A DNA stretch of 5,730 nucleotides from Pseudomonadota bacterium (GCA_027625125.1 JAQBXG010000113.1:1-5730), one strand, 5' to 3'; counted from the first letter of the stretch, positions 1 to 5,730 are shown. Notes: generated by a model from the letters alone, not told the origin. A program made the numbers and translations.

Positions 1-275
1 GAGTCGCGATGCTGTACCAGCCCCAGGAGGGCGGGCCGTTCTTGCGCGTCGAGGAGCTGGCGACGGTGGCCGGGCCGGGGCTGCGGGTGCTGTTGAGCGA
101 GACGCGCCGCCCGGCGGACTTCGCGGAGCTGGGCCGTACCGTGGACCTGGGGCCGCTGAAGGCGGCGCGCGGCAACCACAACTATCACTTCGAGGGACCG
201 TGGCGGCAGTTCCGCTCGGCGGTGATCGTCAGTGAACCGTTGCGGGTGCTGTACGCGGTCGCGCAGTTGCAGTAA
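1..275 (+). CDS. DM13 domain protein, 3' end only (5' end outside window)
   Basis: The reading frame is open from the window edge (first full codon at base 3) to TAA at 273-275. It gives about 90 residues that match the C-terminal part of a DM13 domain: an FLRVEEL strand, then GPGLRVLLSE, VDLGPLKAARGNHNY, and a closing FRSAVIVSEPLRVLYAVAQL segment. DM13 domains are small beta-rich modules proposed to act in electron transfer or redox chemistry, usually in exported proteins. An ATG at base 9 falls inside the domain, where earlier beta strands should precede it, so I treat the gene as truncated by the window rather than starting there. The Cys normally found in the last strand of the family (often as WC or YC before a K/R-P-F segment) is Ser here, codon AGT at 231-233. 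Signal peptide and other N-terminal parts cannot be seen. The family call rests on recognised motifs; the redox role is family knowledge only. Confidence 0.78.
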   Translation, partial: VAMLYQPQEGGPFLRVEELATVAGPGLRVLLSETRRPADFAELGRTVDLGPLKAARGNHNYHFEGPWRQFRSAVIVSEPLRVLYAVAQLQ

Positions 276-284
276 CGCGCCGCG

Positions 285-310
285 CGCCGGAGGGCGACAG
301 CCCGCCGGTG
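285..310 (+). terminator. GC-rich hairpin after the DM13 gene, possible terminator
   Basis: CCGG (287-290) pairs with CCGG (305-308) and GGGC (292-295) with GCCC (300-303) around a GACA loop. There is one A/G mismatch, and the outer end extends by a G-T and a C-G pair. It lies ten bases past the DM13 stop codon and about 45 bases before the next start, which suits a transcript end. No T-run follows, so it is not a classical intrinsic terminator; it could be a 3'-end-stabilising or Rho-assisted structure, or chance pairing in GC-rich DNA. Confidence 0.3.
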
Positions 311-343
311 ATCCCGTAGGATACCGGCGACCGGGGAAGTTTC

Positions 344-347
344 GGAG
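344..347 (+). promoter_or_regulatory. Ribosome binding site (GGAG) that fixes the GTG start at 355
   Basis: GGAG lies seven bases before a GTG at 355-357 that opens directly onto a typical signal peptide. The same frame has an upstream ATG at 232, but it lies inside the DM13 gene and would prepend 41 Arg/Gly-rich residues. The GTG is therefore the preferred start. Confidence 0.7.
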
Positions 348-354
348 ACGAGAC

Positions 355-2532
355 GTGCGCCGTTTTCTGGCCGTGACCGTTGCATTGGCGTTGTCCGCGA
401 CCGCTGCGTTCGCCGACATGGACGCCGCCTATGACGCCTTTGACCGCGAGGCGTGGGACGCGGCGTTGGCCGAGTTTCTGCCCCATGCCCGCGACGGCGA
501 TGCGCGCGCCCAGGTCCACGTCGGATATCTGTACGCAAACGGGCTGGGAACCGCCGAGGACGCCGCCGAGGCCGCCTTTTGGTGGGAACAGGCGGCAACG
601 CAGGGGGATTCCGACGCCCAGTTCTTTCTGGCCGGGCTGTACTTCGACGGCGTCGGCGTGCTGCGCGACCGCGCCGCCGCCGCCTATTGGTACGGCCAGG
701 CGGCGGCACAGGGCGACCCCGAGGCGCAGTATTACCTGGCTTTGCAGTACGAGACGGGCGACGGCGTGGCGCAATCGGACGCGACCGCGGCCGAGTGGAT
801 GCGCCAATCCGCCGAGCAGGGGCACGCCGACGCCCAGTACGGCATGGGGTTGAACCACGACGGCGGCTTTGGCGTGGCGCAGGACTTTGCGCTGGCGGCG
901 GAATGGTACCGGCGGGCGGCGGAACAGGGCCACGCCGAGGCGCAATTGAATCTGGCCTATAGCTATTTCGCCGGCGAGGGGGTCGAGCGCGACGAGGAAC
1001 GCGCCGCCGAATGGTACCGCCGGGCCGCGGACCAGGGGCTGGCGAAGGCGCAACTGGCGATGGGGGCGCTGTATGCGCTGAGCGCCGGGGTGCCCCAGGA
1101 CGATTTCGAGAGCGCCCGATACTACCGGATGGCCGCCGAACAGGGCGAGCACGAGGCGCAGCACCAGTTGGGCATGGCGTACCTGTTGGGGATCGGCGCG
1201 CCGGTCGATGCGAAGGTGGCGGTGACGTGGTTCGACCGCGCCGCCGAACAGGGCAACGCCGATTCGATGTTCCAGCTCGCGGTCGCCTATGACGAAGGCG
1301 TCGGCGCCGCGATCGACGATCTGGAAGCGGCGTGGTGGTACATGCAGGCGGCGCTGTACGGCATCGGCGAGGCGGCGAACAACCTGGGTGTGATGTATTC
1401 GTCGGGCGAAGGGGTCGCCCAGGACGATGTGCTGGCGTTGTTCTGGTATCGCATGGCGATCGCCAGCGGCGATTCGGATACCGCGCCCGAAAATCTGGAC
1501 AATCTGCGCGGGTTCATGTCCGAGGCGGACATCGCCCGCGGCGAGCAACTGTTCGCCGACTACCTGGCCGGAGTCTATACGCCGTCGCTGGACGCCCCGG
1601 ACGGCGCCTTTGTCCCGCCGCCGCCCGAACGCGGCGGCGGCGCGGCGCCGGAGGTGGCGCGTATCCAGGCGGCGCTGGCGCAACTGGGATACGACCCCGG
1701 CCCGGCCGACGGCGTGATCGGGCCGCGGACCCGCGCCGCCATCGCCGCCTTTCAGGCCGACTATGGCCTGGAAGTGACATCGGAAATCAACGACCAATTG
1801 AACCTCGCATTGGTGGTGGCGCACGCCGCCGAATCGCGCCGGTCGCGCGGCGGCGGATTCGCCGCCGCCGCCGCCGAACTGGAGTTGGTCGGCACCGGCA
1901 CCGGCTTCGTCGTCAGCGCGAGCGGCCAGGTAATCACGAACCACCACGTGATCAACGGATGCGCCCAGGTGCGGCTGCGGACCAACTCGCTGCAAACGTT
2001 CGTCGCGACGGTGCAGGCGGCCGAACTCGAAAGCGATCTGGCATTGTTGCGCGCCCCCGATCTGCCGGTCGTCGATGTCGCGACATTCCGTTCGGGGCGC
2101 GGCATCCGCCCCGGCGAGGAATTGATCGTCATCGGCTATCCGCTGTTCGGCGCCGATATGGTCACCCAGGCCGAGGCCATCGTCACCACCGGCACCCTGA
2201 GCGCACTGGCCGGACCCGGAGACGACCGCCGCCTGATGCAGATCACCGCGCCGGTGCAACCCGGAAACTCGGGCGGCCCGGTGGTCGACGCCGGCGGCAA
2301 TATCGTCGGCGTCGTCGTCGCCAAGCTGGACGCGCTGGTTGTCGCCGAGGCCATCGGCGACATTCCCCAGAACATCAACTTCGCGTTGCAGGGTTGGCTG
2401 GCGCAGGTGTTCCTGGATTCCCACGTCGTCGAGTACCGCACCGCCGAGACCGCCGCGCTCGGCGACATCGCCGCCGCCGCCGCCGCCGGACGTGCGCGCG
2501 GGTTTACGGTTCTGGTCGAGTGTCACCGGTAG
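355..2532 (+). CDS. Exported Sel1-repeat / peptidoglycan-binding / trypsin-like serine protease
   Basis: This 725-residue protein has five parts. Residues 1-20 are a signal peptide (basic RR, hydrophobic core, AFA cleavage site before Asp21), so the protein is exported. Residues 49-372 are nine gap-free 36-residue Sel1 repeats, an alpha-helical solenoid that usually binds proteins. A Pro/Gly linker spans about 420-432. Residues 433-486 are a PG_binding_1 domain with the hallmark GYDPGPADGVIGPRTRAAI, expected to bind the cell wall. From about 505 there is a chymotrypsin-fold protease with His531 (TNHHV), Asp561 (ESDLALL) and Ser639 (QPGNSGGPV). The triad is complete, so it should be active. 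No PDZ domain follows, unlike HtrA/DegP. The C-terminus ends GFTVLVECHR. The only cysteines in the mature protein are Cys536 and Cys723. I infer a periplasmic, wall-associated protease whose solenoid recruits a partner; the substrate is unknown. The 3' end overlaps the convergent exporter gene. Confidence 0.93.
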   Translation: MRRFLAVTVALALSATAAFADMDAAYDAFDREAWDAALAEFLPHARDGDARAQVHVGYLYANGLGTAEDAAEAAFWWEQAATQGDSDAQFFLAGLYFDGVGVLRDRAAAAYWYGQAAAQGDPEAQYYLALQYETGDGVAQSDATAAEWMRQSAEQGHADAQYGMGLNHDGGFGVAQDFALAAEWYRRAAEQGHAEAQLNLAYSYFAGEGVERDEERAAEWYRRAADQGLAKAQLAMGALYALSAGVPQDDFESARYYRMAAEQGEHEAQHQLGMAYLLGIGAPVDAKVAVTWFDRAAEQGNADSMFQLAVAYDEGVGAAIDDLEAAWWYMQAALYGIGEAANNLGVMYSSGEGVAQDDVLALFWYRMAIASGDSDTAPENLDNLRGFMSEADIARGEQLFADYLAGVYTPSLDAPDGAFVPPPPERGGGAAPEVARIQAALAQLGYDPGPADGVIGPRTRAAIAAFQADYGLEVTSEINDQLNLALVVAHAAESRRSRGGGFAAAAAELELVGTGTGFVVSASGQVITNHHVINGCAQVRLRTNSLQTFVATVQAAELESDLALLRAPDLPVVDVATFRSGRGIRPGEELIVIGYPLFGADMVTQAEAIVTTGTLSALAGPGDDRRLMQITAPVQPGNSGGPVVDAGGNIVGVVVAKLDALVVAEAIGDIPQNINFALQGWLAQVFLDSHVVEYRTAETAALGDIAAAAAAGRARGFTVLVECHR
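499..1470 (+). repeat. Nine tandem 108-bp units encoding Sel1 repeats
   Basis: Nine consecutive coding units of exactly 36 codons (972 bp) run without insertion or deletion. Each carries an (A/E)AQ start, a Y..G.GV turn, and a helix ending AA.QG. Units start at bases 499, 607, 715, 823, 931, 1039, 1147, 1255 and 1363. The QG ending is kept in units 1-7 and changes to YG and SG in units 8 and 9, marking the C-terminal edge of the solenoid. The joint between units 4 and 5 (about 895-947) and that between units 5 and 6 (about 1003-1055) are similar at DNA level, including a shared AATGGTACCG, which hints at fairly recent duplication. Confidence 0.92.
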
Positions 2533-3742
2533 GCGGGCCGTGCTCCAGCGTTGCGATGGCGGCACGGCGGCGGCCGAGCCACAGCAGCGCCGCGAGATAA
2601 AGCGCCGCCGCCGCCAGCACCGGCGGCCGCAAGCCGACGAAATCCGAAATCCAGCCCATCGCCAGCGCGCCGACCGCCGGCAGCCCGCGCAACAGCAGGC
2701 CCCAGATGCTGAGGACGCGGCCCCGCATGTCGTCGGCGACGCCGGTCTGAATCAGCGTCTGGGTCGCCACCCCGAGGGACGCGACGGCGAATCCGACCGC
2801 CCCCAGCGCCGCCGACGCGATCCAGATGTTGCGCGTGGCGGCGAATACGCCGATGCCCGCCCCCGCGACGAAGCCCGCGTTCAGCGCCACCGTCGTCATG
2901 CCGGCGGCGGAGCGGCGCTGGGCCAGCACAATCCCGGCAGCCAGGGCGCCGAAGCCGACCGACGATGTCAGCAGTGCGAGGCCGCCGGCGCCGCGGGCGA
3001 ACACCGCGTCGGCGAAGCCGGGCAACAGTTCGATAGCCGGGCGCGGCAACACCGACATCGCCGCCATCAGCAGCAGCACCGGAGCGATGGCGCCGTGGCG
3101 GGCGGCATAGGAGATGCCGCCGGCGACCGCAGCCAGCACCGATTGCGGCGCGCGCCCCGCCGCCGGCCGGGCGGTGACGCGGATTGCCGCCAGCGCGACG
3201 ATCAGCGCGCCATAGGTCAGGGCGTTGAACGCGAACGCGGTCGCGACACCGGCCAGGCTGATGATGACGCCGGCGACCGCAGGGCCGATGAACCGCGCAA
3301 TATTGAATAGCACCGCCCCCATCGCCACCGCCGCGCTGAGGTCTTCGTCGCGCACGAGGCGCGGAATCAACGACAGGCGCGCCGGTTGTATGACGGCGAT
3401 GACGATGCCGTGGAACAGCGCCAGTGCGAACAACAGCTCGATGTCGATGCGGCCGAGCATCGTCAGCGCCCACAACGCCAGCGCCTGGGCCAGCGCCAGC
3501 ACCTGGCCGCCGAGCAGCAAATGCCGGCGGTCGTAGCGGTCGGCGAGGACGCCGCCGAACAGGCCCAGCACCATCACCGGAAACAGGTCGGCGAACGCCA
3601 CCGCCCCCAACCAGAAGCCGGACCGGGTCAGTTCCCACGCCAGCCACCCGACCCCCAGGCGCTGGACCCACAGGCCGATCAGCGAGACCGAATTGCCCGC
3701 CGCGTAGATCGCGTAATTGCGATTCGAGAACACCCGGCGCAT
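2504..3742 (-). CDS. Major facilitator superfamily exporter (MFS_3 / EntS-like group)
   Basis: This 412-residue, highly hydrophobic protein fits a 12-helix MFS transporter that moves a small molecule across the inner membrane by proton coupling. The MFS signature motif GGVLADRYDRR is at residues 63-73, in the loop after helix 2. A second, degenerate copy lies in the C-terminal half, where MRGRVLSIWGLLLRGLP is followed by GWISDFVGLR (about 339-372), typical of the MFS_3 branch that includes the enterobactin exporter EntS. Substrate cannot be deduced; siderophore or drug efflux are possibilities only. The start is uncertain. I chose ATG at 3742 because it places the conserved NRNYAIY near the N-terminus as in relatives, but in-frame GTG (3772) and TTG (3781) would add 10 or 13 residues, and none has a clear Shine-Dalgarno. 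The final nine codons and the stop overlap the protease gene on the other strand. Confidence 0.9.
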   Translation of the reverse strand: MRRVFSNRNYAIYAAGNSVSLIGLWVQRLGVGWLAWELTRSGFWLGAVAFADLFPVMVLGLFGGVLADRYDRRHLLLGGQVLALAQALALWALTMLGRIDIELLFALALFHGIVIAVIQPARLSLIPRLVRDEDLSAAVAMGAVLFNIARFIGPAVAGVIISLAGVATAFAFNALTYGALIVALAAIRVTARPAAGRAPQSVLAAVAGGISYAARHGAIAPVLLLMAAMSVLPRPAIELLPGFADAVFARGAGGLALLTSSVGFGALAAGIVLAQRRSAAGMTTVALNAGFVAGAGIGVFAATRNIWIASAALGAVGFAVASLGVATQTLIQTGVADDMRGRVLSIWGLLLRGLPAVGALAMGWISDFVGLRPPVLAAAALYLAALLWLGRRRAAIATLEHGPPTGDTRPEP

Positions 3743-3811
3743 GCCGGAAAAATCGTAGAGACGTCCGGTCACGGGCGGCAATGTGGCGCGGATGCGCCCA
3801 TCGTGACGGCG

Positions 3812-3820
3812 ACATATACT
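3812..3820. promoter_or_regulatory. AT-rich patch in the divergent intergenic region, possible -10 element(s)
   Basis: In the GC-rich gap between the exporter start and the lipoprotein start, the only AT-rich spot reads ACATATACT. On the plus strand TATACT (3815-3820) matches five of six bases of a -10 box and sits about 38 bases before the lipoprotein start. On the minus strand the same patch reads TATATG (3818-3813), a poorer match facing the exporter. No good -35 box lies at the right distance for either, so this is a weak candidate. Confidence 0.3.
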
Positions 3821-3847
3821 CGCGCCGGGCGCCGGTCCGGGTCAGGG

Positions 3848-3854
3848 AAAGGAG
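3848..3854 (+). promoter_or_regulatory. Strong ribosome binding site (AAAGGAG) for the lipoprotein gene
   Basis: AAAGGAG is a near-consensus Shine-Dalgarno sequence. It lies four bases before GTG at 3859 and seven before the adjacent in-frame TTG at 3862. It rules out the far-upstream open frame on this strand, which would be antisense to the exporter gene, as the real start. Its spacing fits the TTG slightly better. Confidence 0.75.
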
Positions 3855-3858
3855 TCGC

Positions 3859-4452
3859 GTGTTGCATTTCAGGATTCTCGCCGCTTCGGCCCTGCTGCTG
3901 GCGCTGGGCAGTTGCTATATCCCGATGCGCTTCGAGGCCGAAATCGCCATATCGCGGAGCGGCGAATTTTCACTGTCGTACACCGGTATTCTGGCCCACG
4001 CCGGACTGATCCCCGCGTTCCAGACCCGGCCGCTGTCCCAACAGGAGATCGACCGGCGCGCCCGGGATATCGAGGCCGACCTTCGGCGCGATTCGGGCTT
4101 TTCGCAAGTGGAGTTCGTCGGCAACGCCCAGTTCCGTGTCGACTTTTTCAAGACCGGCAACATCTTTGTGACTTCGAGCGTTTCGTTCGTGCGCTCTGAT
4201 TCCAAAATCCTGTCGATCAACTATGTCGCCGAGACCGGCGAGATCACCGTGCGCGGGCCGTCGGTGCCCCAATCCCAGAAGCAGGCCGTGCTGGCCGCGG
4301 GTTTCAACACCATCGGCGAAATCCGCATCATCACCGACGCGCGGGTCATCGACCACAACGCCACCGGCGTCGTGCCGGCCGAAGGCGGCACCGAGTACGT
4401 CTGGATCATTCGCGATATCAACACGCCGACATTGTTGCTGATCATCGGCTAG
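3859..4452 (+). CDS. Putative lipoprotein of unknown function
   Basis: This 197-residue protein starts at GTG 3859, or at the next codon TTG 3862. The N-terminus has His/Arg, a hydrophobic core ASALLLALGS, and then Cys19, which gives a lipobox (LGSC) and predicts signal peptidase II cleavage and lipid anchoring. The residue after Cys is Tyr, not Asp, so by the +2 rule it would be sorted to the outer membrane; this rule is established mainly in enterics. The mature part alternates short beta-like strands (MRFEAEIAISRSGEFSLSYTG) with a charged helix (about residues 56-74, QEIDRRARDIEADLRR), more strands, and a hydrophobic end TPTLLLIIG. There are no other cysteines and no catalytic motif that I recognise. 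The start has a vague feel of LppM-type beta-sandwich lipoproteins, which I do not claim as homology. It is divergent from the exporter and 40 bp before the aminotransferase, with which it may be co-transcribed. Confidence 0.85.
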   Translation: MLHFRILAASALLLALGSCYIPMRFEAEIAISRSGEFSLSYTGILAHAGLIPAFQTRPLSQQEIDRRARDIEADLRRDSGFSQVEFVGNAQFRVDFFKTGNIFVTSSVSFVRSDSKILSINYVAETGEITVRGPSVPQSQKQAVLAAGFNTIGEIRIITDARVIDHNATGVVPAEGGTEYVWIIRDINTPTLLLIIG

Positions 4453-4483
4453 GGCGGTACCGTCCCGGCCCGCCAAGCTGAAA

Positions 4484-4488
4484 GAGAG
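4484..4488 (+). promoter_or_regulatory. Ribosome binding site (GAGAG) for the aminotransferase
   Basis: A purine-rich stretch, AAAGAGAGA (4481-4489), lies just before ATG 4493, with GAGAG four bases from the start codon. It is a moderate Shine-Dalgarno match. No convincing promoter is visible in the 40-bp gap, which fits read-through from the lipoprotein gene. Confidence 0.5.
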
Positions 4489-4492
4489 ACCT

Positions 4493-5680
4493 ATGCCTTC
4501 GTTCCAGCCTCCGCTCCGCGTGCTGATGGGCCCCGGCCCCAGCGACGTACACCCCCGCGTTCTGGCCGCGATGGCGCGGCCGACCATCGGCCACCTGGAC
4601 CCCGCCTTCGTTGCGATGATGGAGGAGGTCAAGCAGTTGTTGCGGTCGGCGTTCCGCACCCGGAACCAGTTGACCATCCCGGTTTCCGGCCCCGGATCGG
4701 TCGGCATGGAAACCTGTTTCGTCAATCTGGTCGAGCCGGGCGACACGGTGATCGTGTGCCAGAACGGCGCCTTCGGCGGCCGCATGAAGGAGAACGTCGA
4801 GCGCTGCGTGGCGACTCCGGTGATGGTGATCGACGACTGGGGCAAGGGCATTGATCTTGACAAGGTGCGCGACGCGATTGCCGCCAACCCTGGCGCGAAG
4901 GCGTTGGCGTTTGTCCATGCCGAAACGTCGACCGGGGTGCGCGCCGAAGCCGAGCAGTTGTGCAAGATGGCCCGCGATGCCGGCATATTGACGATTGTCG
5001 ATGCGGTGACCTCGCTGGGCGGCATTGCGATCGAGGTCGATGGTTGGGGCATCGACGCGATCTATTCGGGTTCGCAGAAGTGCCTGTCCTGCACGCCCGG
5101 CCTGTCGCCGGTGAGCTTTTCCGAGCGCGCCACCGAGGTCATCAAGGGACGGAACCGCAAGGTGCAGAGCTGGTTCATGGACCTGAATCTGGTGATGAGC
5201 TATTGGCAGGGTTCGGGCGGCGGCGCCCCCCGTTCGTATCACCACACCGCGCCGATCAATGCGTTGTATGGCCTGCACGAATCGCTGACGATGTTGCAGG
5301 AGGAAGGAATCGAAAACGCCTGGGCGCGCCATAGGAAACACCACGAGGCGTTGCGCGACGGACTGGAGGCGATGGGCCTGAAAATGCTGGTGGCGGAACA
5401 CGAGCGGTTGCCGCAACTGAATTCGGTCGTGATTCCCGACGGCGTCGAGGACGCGCCGGTGCGCAAGGCGCTGTTGGCCAACTATAACCTGGAAGTCGGC
5501 GCCGGGCTGGGGGCGCTGGCGGGAAAGGTCTGGCGCATCGGACTGATGGGGACATCGTCGACGCCGAACCATGTGACGCTGTGTCTGGCGGCGCTGGAGG
5601 CGACGCTGGCCGCCGCCGGAGCGAAGATCAGGACCGGCAAGGCGCTGGCCGCCGCCAACAAGGTATTGTTCGCCGGCTGA
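4493..5680 (+). CDS. PLP-dependent class V aminotransferase, alanine/serine-glyoxylate type
   Basis: This 395-residue protein has the usual length for this family and resembles alanine-glyoxylate/serine-pyruvate aminotransferase throughout. Landmarks are GPGPSDVHPRV near the N-terminus, then TIPVSGPGSVGMET, EPGDTVIV, the AETSTGV loop (Ser146), Asp170 (IVDAVTSLGG) that pairs with the PLP ring nitrogen, and the Schiff-base Lys196 in YSGSQK. PRSYHHTAPINALYGLHESL follows, and Arg348 (VWRIGLMG) binds the substrate carboxylate. The likely reaction is transfer of an amino group from alanine or serine to glyoxylate, making glycine. Ureidoglycine-glyoxylate transamination (PucG) is a close alternative, and no purine-catabolism neighbours support it. 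Phe94 occupies the position of the ring-stacking Trp of human AGT. Cys197 and Cys200 directly follow the PLP lysine. It is cytoplasmic, with no signal peptide. It probably shares a transcript with the lipoprotein upstream, though no shared role is evident. Confidence 0.94.
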   Translation: MPSFQPPLRVLMGPGPSDVHPRVLAAMARPTIGHLDPAFVAMMEEVKQLLRSAFRTRNQLTIPVSGPGSVGMETCFVNLVEPGDTVIVCQNGAFGGRMKENVERCVATPVMVIDDWGKGIDLDKVRDAIAANPGAKALAFVHAETSTGVRAEAEQLCKMARDAGILTIVDAVTSLGGIAIEVDGWGIDAIYSGSQKCLSCTPGLSPVSFSERATEVIKGRNRKVQSWFMDLNLVMSYWQGSGGGAPRSYHHTAPINALYGLHESLTMLQEEGIENAWARHRKHHEALRDGLEAMGLKMLVAEHERLPQLNSVVIPDGVEDAPVRKALLANYNLEVGAGLGALAGKVWRIGLMGTSSTPNHVTLCLAALEATLAAAGAKIRTGKALAAANKVLFAG

Positions 5681-5689
5681 CCGGCTGCG

Positions 5690-5730
5690 CGGCGGTCAGG
5701 TCGCGGTGCGACGGCGGTCAGGTCGCGGTG
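5690..5730. repeat. Two copies of a 19-bp direct repeat, 22-bp period, at the window edge
   Basis: CGGCGGTCAGGTCGCGGTG occurs at 5690-5708 and again, identically, at 5712-5730, separated by CGA. It starts ten bases after the aminotransferase stop codon. The second copy ends exactly at the window boundary, so the array may continue. No palindrome or T-run marks it as a terminator, and no gene is visible in it. Confidence 0.8.

Noticed and set aside
232..354. Extending the protease gene upstream to the ATG at 232
   Set aside because: It would overlap the DM13 gene and add 41 Arg- and Cys-containing residues ahead of a clear signal peptide. The GTG at 355 has a well-spaced GGAG.
229..2565. A minus-strand open frame of 778 codons, longer than the plus-strand gene it covers
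   Set aside because: It is a GC-rich shadow of the Sel1/protease gene. Its translation is Arg/Gly/His/Gln-rich with no recognisable domain, while the plus strand shows a signal peptide, nine phased repeats and a full catalytic triad.
1332..2600. A 422-codon plus-strand frame in another phase of the protease gene
   Set aside because: The product is an Arg-rich, low-complexity translation typical of out-of-frame reading in GC-rich genes.
2523..3815. A second long minus-strand frame overlapping the exporter gene
   Set aside because: Its product is Arg/Gly/Ala-rich without membrane segments; the neighbouring frame encodes a clear MFS protein with its motifs.
4453..4474. GGCGG/CCGCC pairing after the lipoprotein stop codon as a terminator
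   Set aside because: The stem is only five base pairs with a twelve-base loop and no T-run; this is expected by chance at this GC content.
3970..5572. Long minus-strand frames across the lipoprotein and aminotransferase genes
   Set aside because: The plus strand has a lipobox protein and a full aminotransferase with catalytic residues; the antisense products show no family features.

Overview
This window is very GC-rich with G/C-biased third codon positions. It is densely packed and uses GTG starts. The gene set and protein style fit an alphaproteobacterium, perhaps a Rhodospirillales-like lineage. That assignment is an inference from composition and protein flavour; no rRNA or other marker gene is present. 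It looks like ordinary chromosome: I see no tRNA, insertion sequence, integrase, phage gene or CRISPR array.

Layout, left to right. (1) Bases 1-275 hold the 3' end of a plus-strand gene for a DM13-type (electron-transfer DM13) domain; its start lies outside the window. (2) A short gap with a GC-rich hairpin leads to a large plus-strand gene (355-2532). It encodes an exported 725-residue protein with nine head-to-tail Sel1 repeats, a peptidoglycan-binding domain and a trypsin-like serine protease domain with an intact His/Asp/Ser triad. (3) A minus-strand major facilitator superfamily exporter (2504-3742) converges on it, and their 3' ends overlap by 29 bp. (4) A divergent intergenic region of about 116 bp separates the exporter from a plus-strand gene (3859-4452) for a small lipoprotein of unknown function. 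(5) After a 40-bp gap comes a PLP-dependent class V aminotransferase of the alanine/serine-glyoxylate type (4493-5680). (6) The last 41 bases hold two copies of a 19-bp sequence spaced 22 bp apart, running into the window edge.

The genes do not form one obvious pathway. The DM13 protein, the Sel1/protease protein and the lipoprotein all look like cell-envelope or periplasmic products, the exporter is an inner-membrane protein, and the aminotransferase is cytoplasmic metabolism. The lipoprotein and aminotransferase may share a transcript because of their close spacing. The item most worth a second look is the Sel1 x9 / peptidoglycan-binding / protease protein. Its mature form has only two cysteines, one beside the catalytic His and one near the C-terminus, which suggests a disulfide pinning the tail to the active site. 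I found no convincing evidence of a multi-gene novel system here.
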